From Ectocarpus siliculosus (lineage: Eukaryota > Sar > Phaeophyceae > Ectocarpales > Ectocarpaceae): 64,000 bases of DNA. The translations under genes were made by a program, and so were the position numbers. The stretch lies in contig FN649746.1 in assembly GCA_000310025.1 (NCBI GenBank), positions 2,563,185-2,627,184 on the forward strand. Reading direction: 5' to 3'. Below, piece by piece: positions 1 through 13,100 of the stretch. The first letter of the stretch is position 1. Each line of letters begins with the position of its first letter. The notes under the pieces were generated by a model. That model saw only the letters and a list, made by a program, of their open reading frames with translations. It did no database searches and was not told the DNA's origin.

Positions 1-196
1 TCGTTAAAAAAGAAAAAAGTCGGGAGGCTTAATTTGCGCTGTAGCGCAGACCCGAGCCGAAGGCAAGATGGGGCTCCCCGCAGGGCTCCCAGGACGGCCC
101 CTTGAGGGCCCCCGGACGGGGGCGCCCGCGGAGGGAAAACATCAGATTTGGGGGTTTTTTAGAATCCAAATACAGGGTAAAAAAAGTGGAATTTGA

Positions 197-1170
197 CAAG
201 GGGCCCTCCATATGGAAATTATTATGGAACGCCCCCCCCCCCCCTCCCTCCGGTGTTTGGGTTAGGGTCTTCGTCGCTTGGCAGCGATGTTGTAAAACAA
301 GCCAATCACTTCGTGAGCTCAGCAACCAGGTTACAGCTGTTTTTTCCTTTGGCGCACCTCTTTCCATATTTGCTGTAACCATGAACGTAGGTCGAGTAGA
401 TTATTTTGCGCGAGGTCGAGAACCCTCACTCCGGGCAAAGGGATAATCGCACGTTGTGTTAAATTGGTCAAGCACCCTCGAGGCAGTTACCATACAGCGT
501 TTACAACTGTCTCTGGAAGTGAAAGCACCAGAAATTACATCAAGTCATACGCAGCTGTCATCCGTACGCAAGGAAGTGAGCACAAGATGCCGAACACCCT
601 TAGCAGGATGCAGTGCACCCTTCATGCGACTCGCCAAATACCTCACGGCGCTTTGTGCTTGGTGATGTTAGAGCCTGGTCCGGTGAGAACCCGGCGTGCT
701 CCGTCCCGGCTTTGTAGGGATGCGAGGACAACGGTCTAACGACTACGGCATGCACGCCTACATATGAGTACCCCCCCCCGCCGTGGCTCACTTGCAGCAG
801 TCTGTAGTGAATAGGAAATAGTGTGTCCATAGTACAACCAATATAATACTCATTTTATAGGCTTTCGTGCCGCATTCTATGCAAAAAAGCCGTAAATAAA
901 TACTTTTCGTAGTGTAGGCTTTATAGCATGGGCACATACGTACATCCTGCCCCCAGCCTGGGGGTGTTATATCATTTCCACCAGCTGTGCGTGGGGGATC
1001 CCGGCGGCGTGCGTGTGCGCGCGCTGATCAATGCGCGCAAAAACATGTCGAAACCCCGGGGATGTGGTCAAAACGCCCCCCGGGGACATATAACGCTTCT
1101 CTCCCCCCCCGCAACCAAGATTGAACGTAATCTCGGGGGTTCCCATAATTTCCATATGGAGGGCCCCTTG
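197..1170. mobile_element. Short element bounded by a 26-bp perfect terminal inverted repeat
   Basis: The sequence at 197-222 (beginning CAAGGGGCCCTCCATATGG) is repeated exactly in inverted orientation at 1145-1170, giving a 974-bp unit. Inside there is only AT-rich and homopolymer-rich DNA without a convincing coding region. No clear target duplication is visible at the outer edges, so the true ends are uncertain. It is most simply a non-autonomous DNA transposon or MITE; two separate copies of one repeat in opposite orientation would look the same. Confidence 0.45.
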
Positions 1171-1534
1171 CAAGTGAGGTAGTAGGTGTTAACAACGTTG
1201 AAGGCATTCTGCAGCGTAAAAGTGGCAATTGAGGTCGTACGAAGTATGTTGACATTATCTGTCTCTTTTCGGCGAAAAAACAACGTAAAATGCGGCGTAA
1301 CAATGGTATGAGGTGTGTTTGGTTCATCGTGTGTTTGTGTCTACATCGTTGAAGACATTACAGCGTAGAAGTGGCGTTTGAGGTGTGTTACGTGTTTCAA
1401 TGCAGGAATCGTCTCTTTCCGAAAAAACAGTTTCAACTGTTTTTTTCGCCAGCTTTTTTTTTTTCTTGACACAACGAATCCATCTCTGTCATAGAAAAGA
1501 GTAACGGGGTGCCACACACAAAACGCCTGACTAC

Positions 1535-1950
1535 CCAACACCTTTCTGCTACACCTTCCCATCATAACATATATGAGACACACAAGACACCTACCAAACT
1601 GTTTTGTTGAGCCTGTTACCCGCAGGGAAATGTCCCTATACGCTGTCTGGGAAATCGTAGACATACAGGTAGCTTTTTCTGACGCTATGAATTCATTGCT
1701 CATCTGTCTCTTGACTCTTTTTTTTTTCTTCTTAATATGACACAACGAATCCATCTCGATCATAGAAAAGAGTCAGAGACAGATTAGCAACGAATTCATA
1801 GCGTCAGAAAAAGCCACCTGTAATGTCTACGACTTCCCAGACAGCAGATAGGGACATCTCCCCTGCGGGTAACAGGCTCAACACAACAGTTTGGTAGCTG
1901 TCTTGTGTGTCTCATATATGTTGTGTTGGGAAGGTGTAGCAGAAAGCCTC
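1535..1950. repeat. Foldback (inverted repeat with arms of about 180 bp)
   Basis: The left arm, about 1537-1725, runs from a segment reading GCTACACCTTCCCATCATAA to one reading TTTCTGACGCTATGAATTC. The right arm, about 1770-1948, is its diverged reverse complement. The centre, near 1745, is a T-rich and GA-rich stretch. A short direct repeat (GACACAACGAATCCATCTC) lies at about 1469 and 1739. The structure could form a long hairpin; a foldback transposon is the likely origin. Confidence 0.6.
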
Positions 1951-2120
1951 GCGAAGAGACAAATATGCGGCAAGATGCGGCTAATTTTCTTTGTTTTGTT
2001 CTGGCCCCTGTGCTGAGACGCTGAGACGCTGAGACAGGCTGAGGGGATTTTTTCCAACAAAAACTGCGGGGCCGCAGGGCCACATTTTGAATGAATATGT
2101 ACAACACAACAAATATACTG

Positions 2121-2232
2121 TAGTAGGGACTAGGAACGGGGATGATATATTTCTGCCGTTTTGCCCAGAACGAGATATCGTATGGCTGATACCGACCAGT
2201 TCGGCGTGGTGGTTCCTCCGAGACAAATTATG
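2121..2232 (+). repeat. Dispersed repeat, copy 1 (inverted copy at 22307-22412)
   Basis: The stretch starting TAGTAGGGACTAGGAACGGG matches the reverse complement of 22307-22412 over about 105 bp with scattered changes (for example both carry CAGAACGAG followed by ATGGCTGATA). It covers no gene. The family was not identified. Confidence 0.5.
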
Positions 2233-2639
2233 TTGCCGAATACTAATAGTCTAGTGTACAGCAGAAGCAGTAGCATTGATGTAGGAAAATGTGCACGCAA
2301 GAGCGAACAGACAACGACCACCTCACACACCGACAACTTGCTTGATGCTCCACAGCTCTGAGAGAGGGCCAGCCATCACAAACAGCAAGGGCTGAGTCTA
2401 TACGACACTGCCACCAATGCTACCCCTGCTGGCGCTGGCGCCGCCGGCGTTCCTGCCTACGCGCGGACAGATAAATGCGAACCAGAATTTGAATATGGAT
2501 TCATTCCTGGAAGAAGAGCCTTTTCCCTACGGAATGCATACATGCTCTCCGCCCCTCTGCCGTTCCTGATTGATGCATTTCTTCTACTGCTTGCTGTGGT
2601 CTACTGACCCTAAACAAAGCGGCCCAGCCAAGTCGTGGC

Positions 2640-3340
2640 CGGGCGTGACACCATGTCGGAGCTACGTATGTATTGCATTGCAACCCCGTGTTGTTTTTCT
2701 TGGATTTTGGAACAGCAAGAATTCTGCCAACGTTACAGTGTGGAGGCACATCATCAATCGTCTTTCCGTGCAAGAACAACGAGGAGGATCCTTGCCTTTG
2801 CACTGCTGATACTGACATCGATGCAAAGTGCGGTATCGACGAACACTCGCTGCCATACACTAACTCTCAATCAGTAGGAGGGAGATCGCTACACGCCAAA
2901 AGACTGCTGCTGCTGCTGCTGCTGTTGTCAGGCCTTTGGGGAGTGTTTCGACAAGTTGACGGCACAGCGATGTATACACACACGGAATCATGCGCTCATG
3001 AAAATACTGCTGTAGCCGCGCCGCGCGGGAGCTATGACCCCAAGGTCGGTCGCAGCCACCCACCTCCCGACACGCCGACAACTTCCTCGACTTCGGCCTA
3101 CTTTCAGAGCTGGCAGAAGTCGAGGTACACTGAGGTGCATAGGCCACGACACCACGGCGGACTGCCGTTCGTTGATATGCATGCACACACTACCTTAATA
3201 GAATGCAACACCAAATCCCTAACCGTAGGTACCTACATACCTGGGGAGTGTTCTTGTTTCTTCCGGCAGGGTTGGTCGGTGGTTGTAGGGACGGAGAGGG
3301 TGTGAGAGGACACTGTACACCATCGGCTCGTGGGTGAAAT
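2640..3340. repeat. Dispersed repeat with a patchy inverted copy at about 20400-21110
   Basis: Several segments recur inverted at 20.4-21.1 kb: the stretch with CAACCCCGTGTTG and the wording TTGGAACAGCAAGAATTC, the stretch around GTGTGGAGGCACATC, and the stretch GCCGTTCGTTGATA. This indicates two copies of one decayed interspersed element. A CTG/CTGCTG run lies at 2903-2925. Open frames here are short and have no recognisable domain. Confidence 0.4.
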
Positions 3341-3473
3341 CACGGGCAGGAGATATATACCCGTTGGGCGAGAAGAAAAAACAGCAGCTGAATGTGCGTA
3401 CCTGATGATGCGTACCACGGTCTGGGATCACAGTCTACCTGCTTGTTTGTACCAAACGGCGGTACAAGCTGTG

Positions 3474-3600
3474 ACCACGGGAATCGACCGCGTCGAGTGT
3501 TGGATCAGTACGGACATACGAAGGTACTGGGTAGAGAGAGATCGGAACGGTTTTTAATGTGAAGACAACAACAACAACAACAACAACAACAAGCGTACAA
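3474..3600 (+). repeat. Repeat end 'GGTACTGGGTAGAGAG', copy 1 of 4
   Basis: The block reading GGGAATCGACCGCG, then GGTACTGGGTAGAGAG, CGGAACGGTTTT and a CAA-repeat tail (3560-3592) recurs at 56862-56966 (same strand) and 59025-59112 (same strand), and inverted at about 41075-41125. The shared CAA-rich tail suggests the common end of one interspersed element, perhaps a SINE/LINE tail or LTR edge. Confidence 0.5.
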
Positions 3601-4807
3601 GAGTTGGGTGACCGGATGACGTAGTGGCACGCATTTCACTATTCCGGGCAGTGCCACTACTCGATAGATCGGGTTCATGCACATGTATGTTGAGATTGTG
3701 ACAAAGAGATTTTGACACCACCGTATCGGAAGTTGCCACACTTATCGGGCCACACTTGGGCCACAGCGGTATGAAATGAGAGAGATATTGTCTGTTCTGT
3801 CGAAGGCGGTCTATTTTTGTAACTCTTGTCAAGTAATTTGTTCTGACGACAGAGGACAACCAAATAGGACACAACAGCAGCGAACGAGCGGAAACATTGT
3901 TGGTCTGAATTTGGAATACCCCGTAATTGGCTCTCCTACGGGATGACAAGTGTAGACTCTCGGTTAGAGTTGTAGTTTGATAGGTCTTCCATGCAAGCTC
4001 TAAAGGATCCCCCTGGTTCCAAAATCTTAAACTACAGCAGTTGAACGCTGTACATAGATCTTTCACAGAATGAAACGCAGGACTGCTGCTGACCTATGCA
4101 AAATAAATAATTGGGGGGGCTAGTGTTGGGCAGGTGGAGTGCCCCGTGGTGCCGTGGTGGTCAAGCCAAGTTCTTCATTGATGGCTCTGAAACAGGCTTG
4201 CGCCCGCGTGGTCTGTGCTAATGAAATGATTGGAGGCTGGTGGTGGGCAGGTGGACTGCCGTGGTGCGTGGTGGTCCACCCAAATGCTACATTATTTATC
4301 GTTCGGATGGATGTCGATGGTCACAAACAAAGCTCTGTTGATGAGTCCCAAGCGTAGTGCTGCTGGACAAGCACGGCTGACCAAGTACGCCGGCTGACCC
4401 GGTTGACAGGAATGAAGAGATGATGGTTGAAGTCGTTTATTAGGTTGCCCTCGTAGACAAGGAACGCACCATGTCCCATGTGCACCATAGCATCAACGCA
4501 CGCAAGCACCAGTTCGCAGGAAATTCACCGCCGAAAAGACCCTCCGCAACTCGGAACACGGAACTAATACAATATTCCAACTTGCGAGAGATACGTACGT
4601 CTGAAGATACCCCTAAGATCCACGTCCATGGCATCGTAACTCTTACACATCTATCTTCTTAAACCATATGATGAATACATGAGTACTACCGCGGTAGCCT
4701 TCATCGCAAGGATGACAAAATCCACCTCACGAACAAACTCTTCGAAATACCAGGCCTGGAGAATCAGGCACAGCGTCGCGCCAACTATTTTACAGTACGA
4801 AAGGTTT

Positions 4808-4815
4808 GTGACAAG
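4808..4815. other. Left target-site duplication GTGACAAG
   Basis: The 8-bp word GTGACAAG directly abuts the left inverted terminal repeat of the element at 4816-5619 and recurs exactly at 5620-5627 abutting the right one. Confidence 0.75.
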
Positions 4816-5619
4816 TAGGCTTTTCCCCCGTAGGCGATGTTTTTTTTTTTTTTGCGGCGTTTCACGGAATTTTTCGGCTATTTTTTTTTAGTGCAAAAAA
4901 CGCCTTTTTCGGCGACTTTCGGCGCCTTCCACATGTTTTTCGGCGAGTCATAGTTCAGTTTCGGTGATTGTTGGCGATTTTCGACGACGTACATAGCATG
5001 TACTTCCAGTAACAAAAACGAGCGGGTCGCGACGCGGTTGGACTGCTGCGGAGGTCACCTGTCACGTGTCCGCGAAAACCGAAATGATGTGTCCTTCGTC
5101 CTTCTCTTGTTTTTCTACAAACTACATCTATCTTGCATGTTACGCTGGTTGGTGCGTACATGCAATATTCCAAGCCCTCAGTTATCAAACAAATCAACAA
5201 CGAAATAGAATACTATGAGATGCTTCGATACTTCGACGTTACGCATGGATGGCATGTACGCCTACGTCCGGGCAAAAACATGCATATCATGACAGGTACT
5301 GACCCACCAACTACGAAGAAGTAAGACATCTACACGAAACTAACCGAAACACAGGTCATCAGTCGCTTTCTTCATCGCTGCCATCGCTCTGGTCGCTACC
5401 GCCGCCACCGCTGTTGGCATCTTCGAAATTAATCGGCACCGTGAAATTAATCGGCGAGAATCGGCGACCTCAATCCATGATTCGGCGTAGCCCCCTCCAA
5501 AAACGGCCCTACTTTTTGGTTTTCGGCGACAGTTTTTTTTTTCGGCGGGCATTTTTTTTTTACGGCGACATATTTCGGAATTCGGTGTTTTCGGCGGTCG
5601 CCTACGCGGGAAAAGCCTA
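4816..5619. mobile_element. Non-autonomous DNA transposon with 22-bp TIRs and 8-bp TSD (hAT-type size)
   Basis: The element begins TAGGCTTTTCCCCCGTAGGC and ends with the reverse complement of the same sequence with one mismatch (C/G at position 13). It is flanked by an exact 8-bp duplication, GTGACAAG. The interior (804 bp overall) contains T-runs and repeated CGGCGA-type words near both ends and no transposase. Eight-base duplications are typical of hAT elements; the TIR was not matched to a known family. It lies in the intergenic part of the window, about 1.5 kb from the 3' end of the minus-strand WSC gene. Confidence 0.7.
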
Positions 5620-5639
5620 GTGACAAGCGGCGCCCTTCT

Positions 5640-7160
5640 TTCCAACGGCACGCCGCCCGCGGCGCGGTGTACTTAAGTGGTGGTCACGCGAACCAGAAAT
5701 TGATGTCTGGAAACCCGGGGATGGGTGAGCGATTTGAGGTATCACTCAGGGTGCCGATCACATGATTAGCGTTTTGGATCCGGTGAGGCCGCCTGCGGCG
5801 ACAGAAGGGCCTCCCCCGCGGGAAGAAACCCTTCGGCTGACCGCAGGACGGATGTTTTTGAAATGGTCGCAGCGGGACCTGCTGAAGGTCGGGGATGGTC
5901 TCAAGATCGTACACCTCTTTTCGTGCAGTCGAGGCACGGAAAGAGACAAGCGATGTCATTTCGTTGAGGATAAAACGCTTCCCGACGACGTGGTTCCAAC
6001 ATTTGTGCCAAATGCGAGCCTCACTGCGGAAGCCATATTACAAGTCCGGTTTCTTCCATAGTCACGGGGAACACCTGTCGGCAAGACCGGGCTTTGCTCC
6101 GATCACCCGCCGGTGACACCACCACGTGCAGTGCATAGGCGCTCCGCTCAACCAGTCCTGGTTTCCGTACCAAGATGTGGTGCTTGTCTCCTGCACCCTC
6201 CCCTACTCTTCTGTCCCTACCGGGCTTTAGGGCCTTGTTGACCTCTATCCCGCGTTGACAACTGATCACAGAAAATCTGTCGGCTACGCCGACACATACT
6301 ATTCGCCCCGTTACAACATGCTGTCGATGCGTATCTCAAAACGTCTCAACCCCGTGCACGCATCTATCAATACACATCTCGCCCCTATAATACATGTCTT
6401 GGGTCACGTGTAAACACTTGCTGCAGCACTCTTGGCAATTTACATTCACTCGTCACGTGCATTCTATCATCAGACTACAGTACACGTCTACATGTAGTCT
6501 AATTGTTAAGAAGACACAGTACATGTACCCTTCACTTTTAAAAAATCATCACACGAACCTCTTCACCAAGAAAAATACACTCCACCACATTTTTCGGAGG
6601 TGTTTAAACGACACCACCAGTAGCGCCGAACTTCTCCGAACTTGCACAGAAGAAACGCTACTGTAGCGTGGCCAAGTTCGTCGACACGGCCAGTTCCGCG
6701 AGGGGCCTGAAATGTGGTGTTAGGGCCGTCGAAATATCGGTCCGGGGCGCAGCGGCATGGTGAAACGTCTGTACTGTCTGCACTCAGAGAGAGGGGTCGG
6801 CGACAGATACACGAAGTCTATGTCGGCAGCAACGAGAAGCAAGGCAGACCCTGGCAACGGTTTTAATGAAGGAAACCAACGGTACGATAAGACAATGCTA
6901 CCGTGTATTTCCATCGGTAAACAGTACCACGATAAGATTTGTTTCGGTGGCCAACCGAACGGCGATCGCGCTTGCTACTGTCTTCCCACAATAGAAACCG
7001 GTCTCTGCTCAGTACCGTATAACACTCGCTCTGGTCCAACTAATGCGAACACCTTCAATGTTCACAGCAGTGCTTGAAATCTGGGCTGAAACTCACGCGG
7101 GGGTGGGGACGGAGCCCTGGGGCTCACCTGATGTGACCATTCTGGTGTAGGGAAGGTAAG
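5640..7160. other. Intergenic DNA / probable 3' untranslated region of the minus-strand WSC gene
   Basis: Open frames of 60-106 codons exist on both strands but none shows a domain, codon periodicity I can defend, or splice partners. The part next to 7162 probably holds the 3' UTR and polyadenylation site of the WSC gene, which is transcribed leftwards. I see no tRNA-like or other structured RNA here. Confidence 0.3.
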
Positions 7161-7161
7161 C

Positions 7162-10100
7162 TCAGACGATGCACGGGGCAGCCAAGGTGTCAGAGCAGTA
7201 CTTCTTCGAAGCCTGGATGCTCGAGGTGCAGCACGAATCGGCGCCGGAGCCACGCTTGCTGCAACCGGAACCTCCGCAAGCGCCGCAGTCGGCTTCGCAG
7301 CACGAAGAGCCTTTCAGTACTCCGGTGTCGCCGGAGCACGAGAACTCCGCGGGCTCTTCGGTGTACTTGTCGTTCTTGTAGACCGACATGGCGTTGTTAC
7401 CACCGCAGATCTCGTAGGCGTCACCCGTGCAGGCCATGTCGCACTCGCTTTCGCCGTGTTCGTCGTAGTGGGCGTTATCTCCGCACCAGCACTGTGTTGC
7501 GCGAAGGCGTAGCAAATAGCACAGTAAGGTGGCGTTCATGGAGGGAGGAGAACATGAATGACAGCTTTCCGCTGAAGCTGGGTGGGGCAAGGTATCCCGA
7601 GAGGTGAAAGTAAGACATGAATGGGAAAGTGTAGGAAGGGAGATTCCGCCTCTTCCGGTCTGGTGCAAACCGTTCGACTACCGCGTATCCCCAATTCGTT
7701 TGTTGGACGAAGCGCGAGTGCTCGGTTTTACACACAACAGGTCACCGAGACTATTGAGTCCAAACGTGTAGCTTGGCGTGTCCTTCGCATTGACTTTAAC
7801 GGAATAATGAGGCTTGTGGTCTAGGGGAGCATGGTACGAAATACCCAAATATATCGAAGCCCCCCCCAAGGAACCCCGATTGGTTGGGAACGTCCGTCCA
7901 TGGCGGCTGTTGCCACTTGTGGCATTTGATACCGGCGAAGAAGCTGGAAAAGACGACCAAGGAAAGGATACATGCTTAATCTGTGAAGATGAAGATGAAT
8001 CATGTTACGCCTCTGGAAATCGATACAGTCAAGGCAGAGGGTACGGGCATTTCCTTTGCGAGTCGACCGCAATACACACAATACCACCTCACCGGAACAG
8101 CACATTTGAAAAGACCCAAAGGTTTCCCTACAATTTGCTCTTTTGCTCTCTTGTCAATGAGATCTTACCTCCCTCGACCACTGGGTTCCGTAGTAGAGGT
8201 AGTCGGCGCAGAGCTCTGAGCAGACCTACGGTCGTTTGGTTTTGGACATTTGCCGAACGAGGGACGATAGTTCGGGTATGGGGTAAAGGGGTGACAGGCA
8301 CATTATTGCAGAGACACGGAACAACACGTACATCGTGGGGTGAATTGGTGGCAGTTTGTGTCGACGGTGGTTTGGAAAGGCATGGAACCCATTTGCGATG
8401 TGGACATCGTTAGCCAACGACGACGATGACACCAATAACAACAAACTACAACTACAACAGAGGCAATATTGCGAAAAAACCGCGTAGAGTATGGTTATCG
8501 TTCACACGAAGAAAACGCATGGCCGTTGTCTTGTACTTCCTCTGCCCTACTCGCCGAAAGGCCAAAAAGCAATTTTCCGTGGCGACAACAAATCCACCGA
8601 TTCCGAGAAGCAGAGATTACGTTAGTAAGACAAACGACCCAAGCACTACTCATCGAAAGCGCGCCCCGGTCGGTCTTGCTCACCTCCGCGGTCATGTCAT
8701 CAGAGGAGTCATCGCGCATGAAAATGCGATCGTCGGACGGGTCGTAGTAGCACCCTAGGTAGGCGGGATCCACTGAGTCTACCGGGTCGACGGTGACCAC
8801 GCCGTGCGTGTAGACCGACATGGCGAAGTGACCGCCGCAGGTCTCTTCGGAGTCGCCAGCGCAGGGTAGCTCGCACTCGCCGGCGCCGTTGGCATCGTAG
8901 TGGGCGTTGTCCCCGCACCAGCACTGTTATCGGAGGGAGAACGATCAAGGCGACCACGGGTAGGGAGGTACCCGGACACCGGTGGGAAGGAGGAAAAGGA
9001 GCGAAACGAAAAGGAAGAGCAGGGGGGTTGCTGTTCTATGGTGACGAACCGATGGCATGGGCTCGAGTTGGAGCGTGTCAGGCTTGACGGAAAGGAGGGG
9101 CACACAGATTGGTGCGGTGGCGGTGCCCGGGGGCGAGCGAATGAAAACGGAAAAGGACGAACGACACGGCAAAAAGAAGCACAGGCGGCAGGTCCTTAGG
9201 CCCTAAGGAAATTAATGCAGCGTCGGTCAATCCGCTCGTCACCATGCTCGGCTCTAGCGACTGCACTTTCAAGCACTCTTGGTCTCCCCAGCTACCAATG
9301 TACCCTCTCAGTGAAAGCAAACCAATATGACCACGACTAATGAACCAAAGTGGATGCGTGCTCATGGTGCAAACCTGACAGATACGAATCAAGAAACGGC
9401 CCTCTACGGGCCGTATGGTGACGGCACTGAACCGTGCATGTGGGTGTGTGGTGATCCGTACATCGGTTGCAGAGAGGCTTTTGCGAATTCAACAATCTCG
9501 CAGTACTCATTTGATGCACCGGCATACGGTTGGTTTCAGGAGAGGAAAGGTTAAAAGCATAGCCGAAACACCGCCTCGCCAGCCTTGGTGGCATTTAGCT
9601 GCTGTTCACAACGAGAACAGGTCTGACCTTGTTCCAACATATTCTCTGCGTGCTCTTCATTCATGCAAATAAATTCACATTCATGGTCACGAGATAACCC
9701 GAAAACGAACATTGCAATGCGAAACAGGACCCAAAGAGTTACCCCACAAACTATTTCTCGCTGGTACAGGGCAAGCACAACTGGATAGTCGCAAGGGGCC
9801 CATGGGGTTCTACAGTGTATGTTTCACCAATCGGTCCGACCACGGTTCATTTTATCATCTCCGCCTGTTGAACAGCGCACTTGCTTCGCGAGTATTGTAA
9901 TGAGAGGTTCAATGCCGAGCTTACCTCATGGTAGTACTGGGTCCCGTAGTACGCGTAGTCGGCGCATTGCACGGCGCAGGCCTGCATTCGTTCGTATCGT
10001 TCGTGTGGTTGGTCAATCCAAACCACGTTGATCGTCACAATCGGAGTGAGAGGGCAGGGGTTACTACAGTAGTAGGATGGAAGCGCCTGGTGTGGCGGTG

Positions 10101-13100
10101 GCTCGTCAGTGTTGATGGCGGGGTAACGTTTATGACACTCTCTTGAAATGCCTCAAATACGCTCATGCATCCTCAATACGAGGGAAGAGAAAGCAAACTG
10201 GCAGAATACGCGTCCCGCAGGCGCCCTCTGTGGCTATTTTCATCACTGCTGTCTCTCTCTGTCTCCCCTACGAATAGCACCCCGGAGTTTCTGTTTCCAT
10301 CGGTGTGGGGACTCCCTCAGACGACCAAATCCCCACATGGTACTGTTCCATCCTCCTACTGTACGCCTTTTCCTCCCTCTCCTTCGAAAGAGAATGGGTG
10401 GATGGGTAGGAACGAACGCCGCTGGCCGCCAAAGCCGACCAATCCCTAGTACCCCCCTCTCTCCGTTCAACTACTACTGCGATGTACTTCTCCCATTCCA
10501 CGCTGTTCAGCGGGTCTCCCCTTGCACGCGAACTCTTCGAGAACGCGACAACTTCCAACGTATCCTTCAAATCCGGGACCCCAGAAGACGGGAACCAAAA
10601 TGCCTCTGATGTTTCGTTGGTTTTCACTGTATACCCAACAGTTTGTACCGTCTATGCCTGTCAAAACCTGATTTGTTGACAGCGTCTGTCGACCATTGGC
10701 CCGGCTCCGACAGCAGCAACTAAAATATCAAGCCAACAGGCAAGCAGAACACCTAGGGCGCATCGCGGCAGAGGGTCCAATACCGTTAACACGATCGACA
10801 CGTACAGACGAAGACATGACGCGCTCATCAGAAACAACATGCGGTTACTCTGTGAGAGGAGTCGGTTGGGCTCACCTCCGCGGTCATGTTATCAGAGGAT
10901 TCATCGCGCATGAAAATGCGTCTTTCTTCCGGGTCCGAGAAGCACCCGAGGTAAATTGAGTCCACAGGGTCGACGGTGACCACGCCGTGCGAGTAGACCG
11001 ACATGGCATGGTGGCCTCCACATATCTCGCTAGAGTCGCCAGTGCAAGGCAACTCGCAGACGCCGGCGCCGTTAGCATCATAGTCGGCGGTGTCGGCGCC
11101 GCACCAGCACTGTCGTTGGAGGCAGAACGTACACGACCACCGCGGGTGGGTAGGACGGAATACACGCGAAAAGGGAAGAGGAGGGGGGTTGTTGTTCCAT
11201 GGTGACGAACCGGTCGCATGAGCTCGAGTTGGAGCTTCAGGCTTAAATGGATCGGAATCCGGATAGGTTGATGCGGTAGTGGTGACAGGGCAAGAGCGAA
11301 AGCCACAGGCAAGAAGACCAGGGCGGCAAGAAGAAGGACGCAGGCATCTTCATCGATTCGCATGCCACTTTCCTTGGCTCTGGTCTCTCACAATCGTCGA
11401 CTGCGCTTCATAGCACTTGTTGTCTTCCATCGGTTAATTCGCCCGTTGAAGGAAACTCGATGCAACATGGGCACGATATAAAAACCATTTGAATCCCAAC
11501 CGTGAAGTTGGCTCTTGTGGCATGGTGTAAACCCCATGTCACGTGACAAAACATGAGCCAAACCGTCCATTCCGGGTCATTCGATGATGGCACTAAACCT
11601 TGCGTGTGGTTTTGGGGCAACCCTTGCTTCTGTTGCAGGGGTGTTGAGATGTTCACCGATTCTGGAATGCTCATTTGGTACACCTGCGTTAAGTTGGTGG
11701 TTCGAAAGGAGATGGCAAATGCAAGGCCATGATACCGCCTCGCCAGCCTCGTTGGCAATGTTGTTCTGCGTCTGTTGTCTCAGACCGGGTACAACCCGTC
11801 GAACCTTGCTCTAGGGTTACCTCTCCTGTACTCTTCATTGATGCAAAGAAACGAACGTCAACAATCACGAGCTAACCCGAACAATATTCGTCCGAAAACT
11901 AAACAGGATCGAAAGAGTGTGACCATCAACGTCAACCGTTGCTTCTCACTGGGGCAGGTCATGCATGAATGAATAGTCTTGAGGGTTCTCGGGATTCCAA
12001 CATCGCAAAATAAACCGCCATCAATCATTTAGACTAGTTAACATTTATGTAGTGTCTCTGTTGAACAACCCAAGGGTTTTCCGTAATTGTGAGAGCTTCA
12101 ATTGTTTTGACCTTACCTCATGGTAGTACTGCGTCCCGTAGTAAGCGGAGTCGGCGCAGAGCGCCGAGCAGACCTGCGGTCGTTCGTATCGTGTGTTTGG
12201 ATATGCCAAACCATGTTGATCGTCCGGACAAGTGGGGTGAGAGGGACATAGTCACTAGTAGGATCGAGGCGCCTGGTGTGGCGGTGGCGCGTCGGGGTCG
12301 ACGACGATACGATTTCAAGGGAGCTTGGCAGGTTCTGTAAAGCAGTTCCACGAATCTGACAGCAATAACCAATGACAAGAGGGTCAAGGGAACGGACAGG
12401 CTCGACTCCCAGGGCAGAACGGTAGAGGGTGCCACAGCTTCAACACAACAACACGAACGAACACGCCAACATCATTCTACTCAGCGCGATGTTCCGTGTA
12501 TCGGTCGTTTTCGCTCACCTCCGCGGTCATACCGTCCGACGATACAGTGCGCACAAACATGCGGTCATCTCGTGGGTCCGAGAAGCATCCTAGGTACGAG
12601 GAGTCCACAGGGTCGACGGGCTCCACGGTACCGGAGCCTAGTCACCGGACGACGACAAACACCCCCGCGTTCGTCGTGTTGATTTGAGTAGATGCTTGCC
12701 TCTGAAGTAAAGATGTACAGCAGTGAGTGAAAGATACTGTAGGCCTACGGCAGTAGTTTCGGCGACTCGGTTTCGATCTCACAGTGACGCACATGGCACG
12801 ATGTTCTAGTACATGCGTTCTGCTCTGCCCTACTCATCTTGACTTTTTTTTCCAGAAATGCATTTTGTTCAGAGGTTCGTGAGGATCTTTCCGGGTCCTT
12901 GTATTTCATTGGATGTAAGCATAACTCATTTTTGTTGGATTTGCCTGCGACCGCTGCGATTTATTTCTCTACAAACGACCCCGACCGTAAAGGAGGTACT
13001 GGATGGAGGTAAGGTACTGTAGGGTGGTGGGGAAGCCACCACTTCTACAGGCGACTTTTCTGGTCTGGGAGGAAGGCGGAGCAAGGGCAGGAATCACCCA

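Noticed and set aside
10148-10609. 153-codon plus-strand frame
   Set aside because: It lies opposite an intron of the minus-strand WSC gene, has no domain, and competing frames of similar length overlap it.
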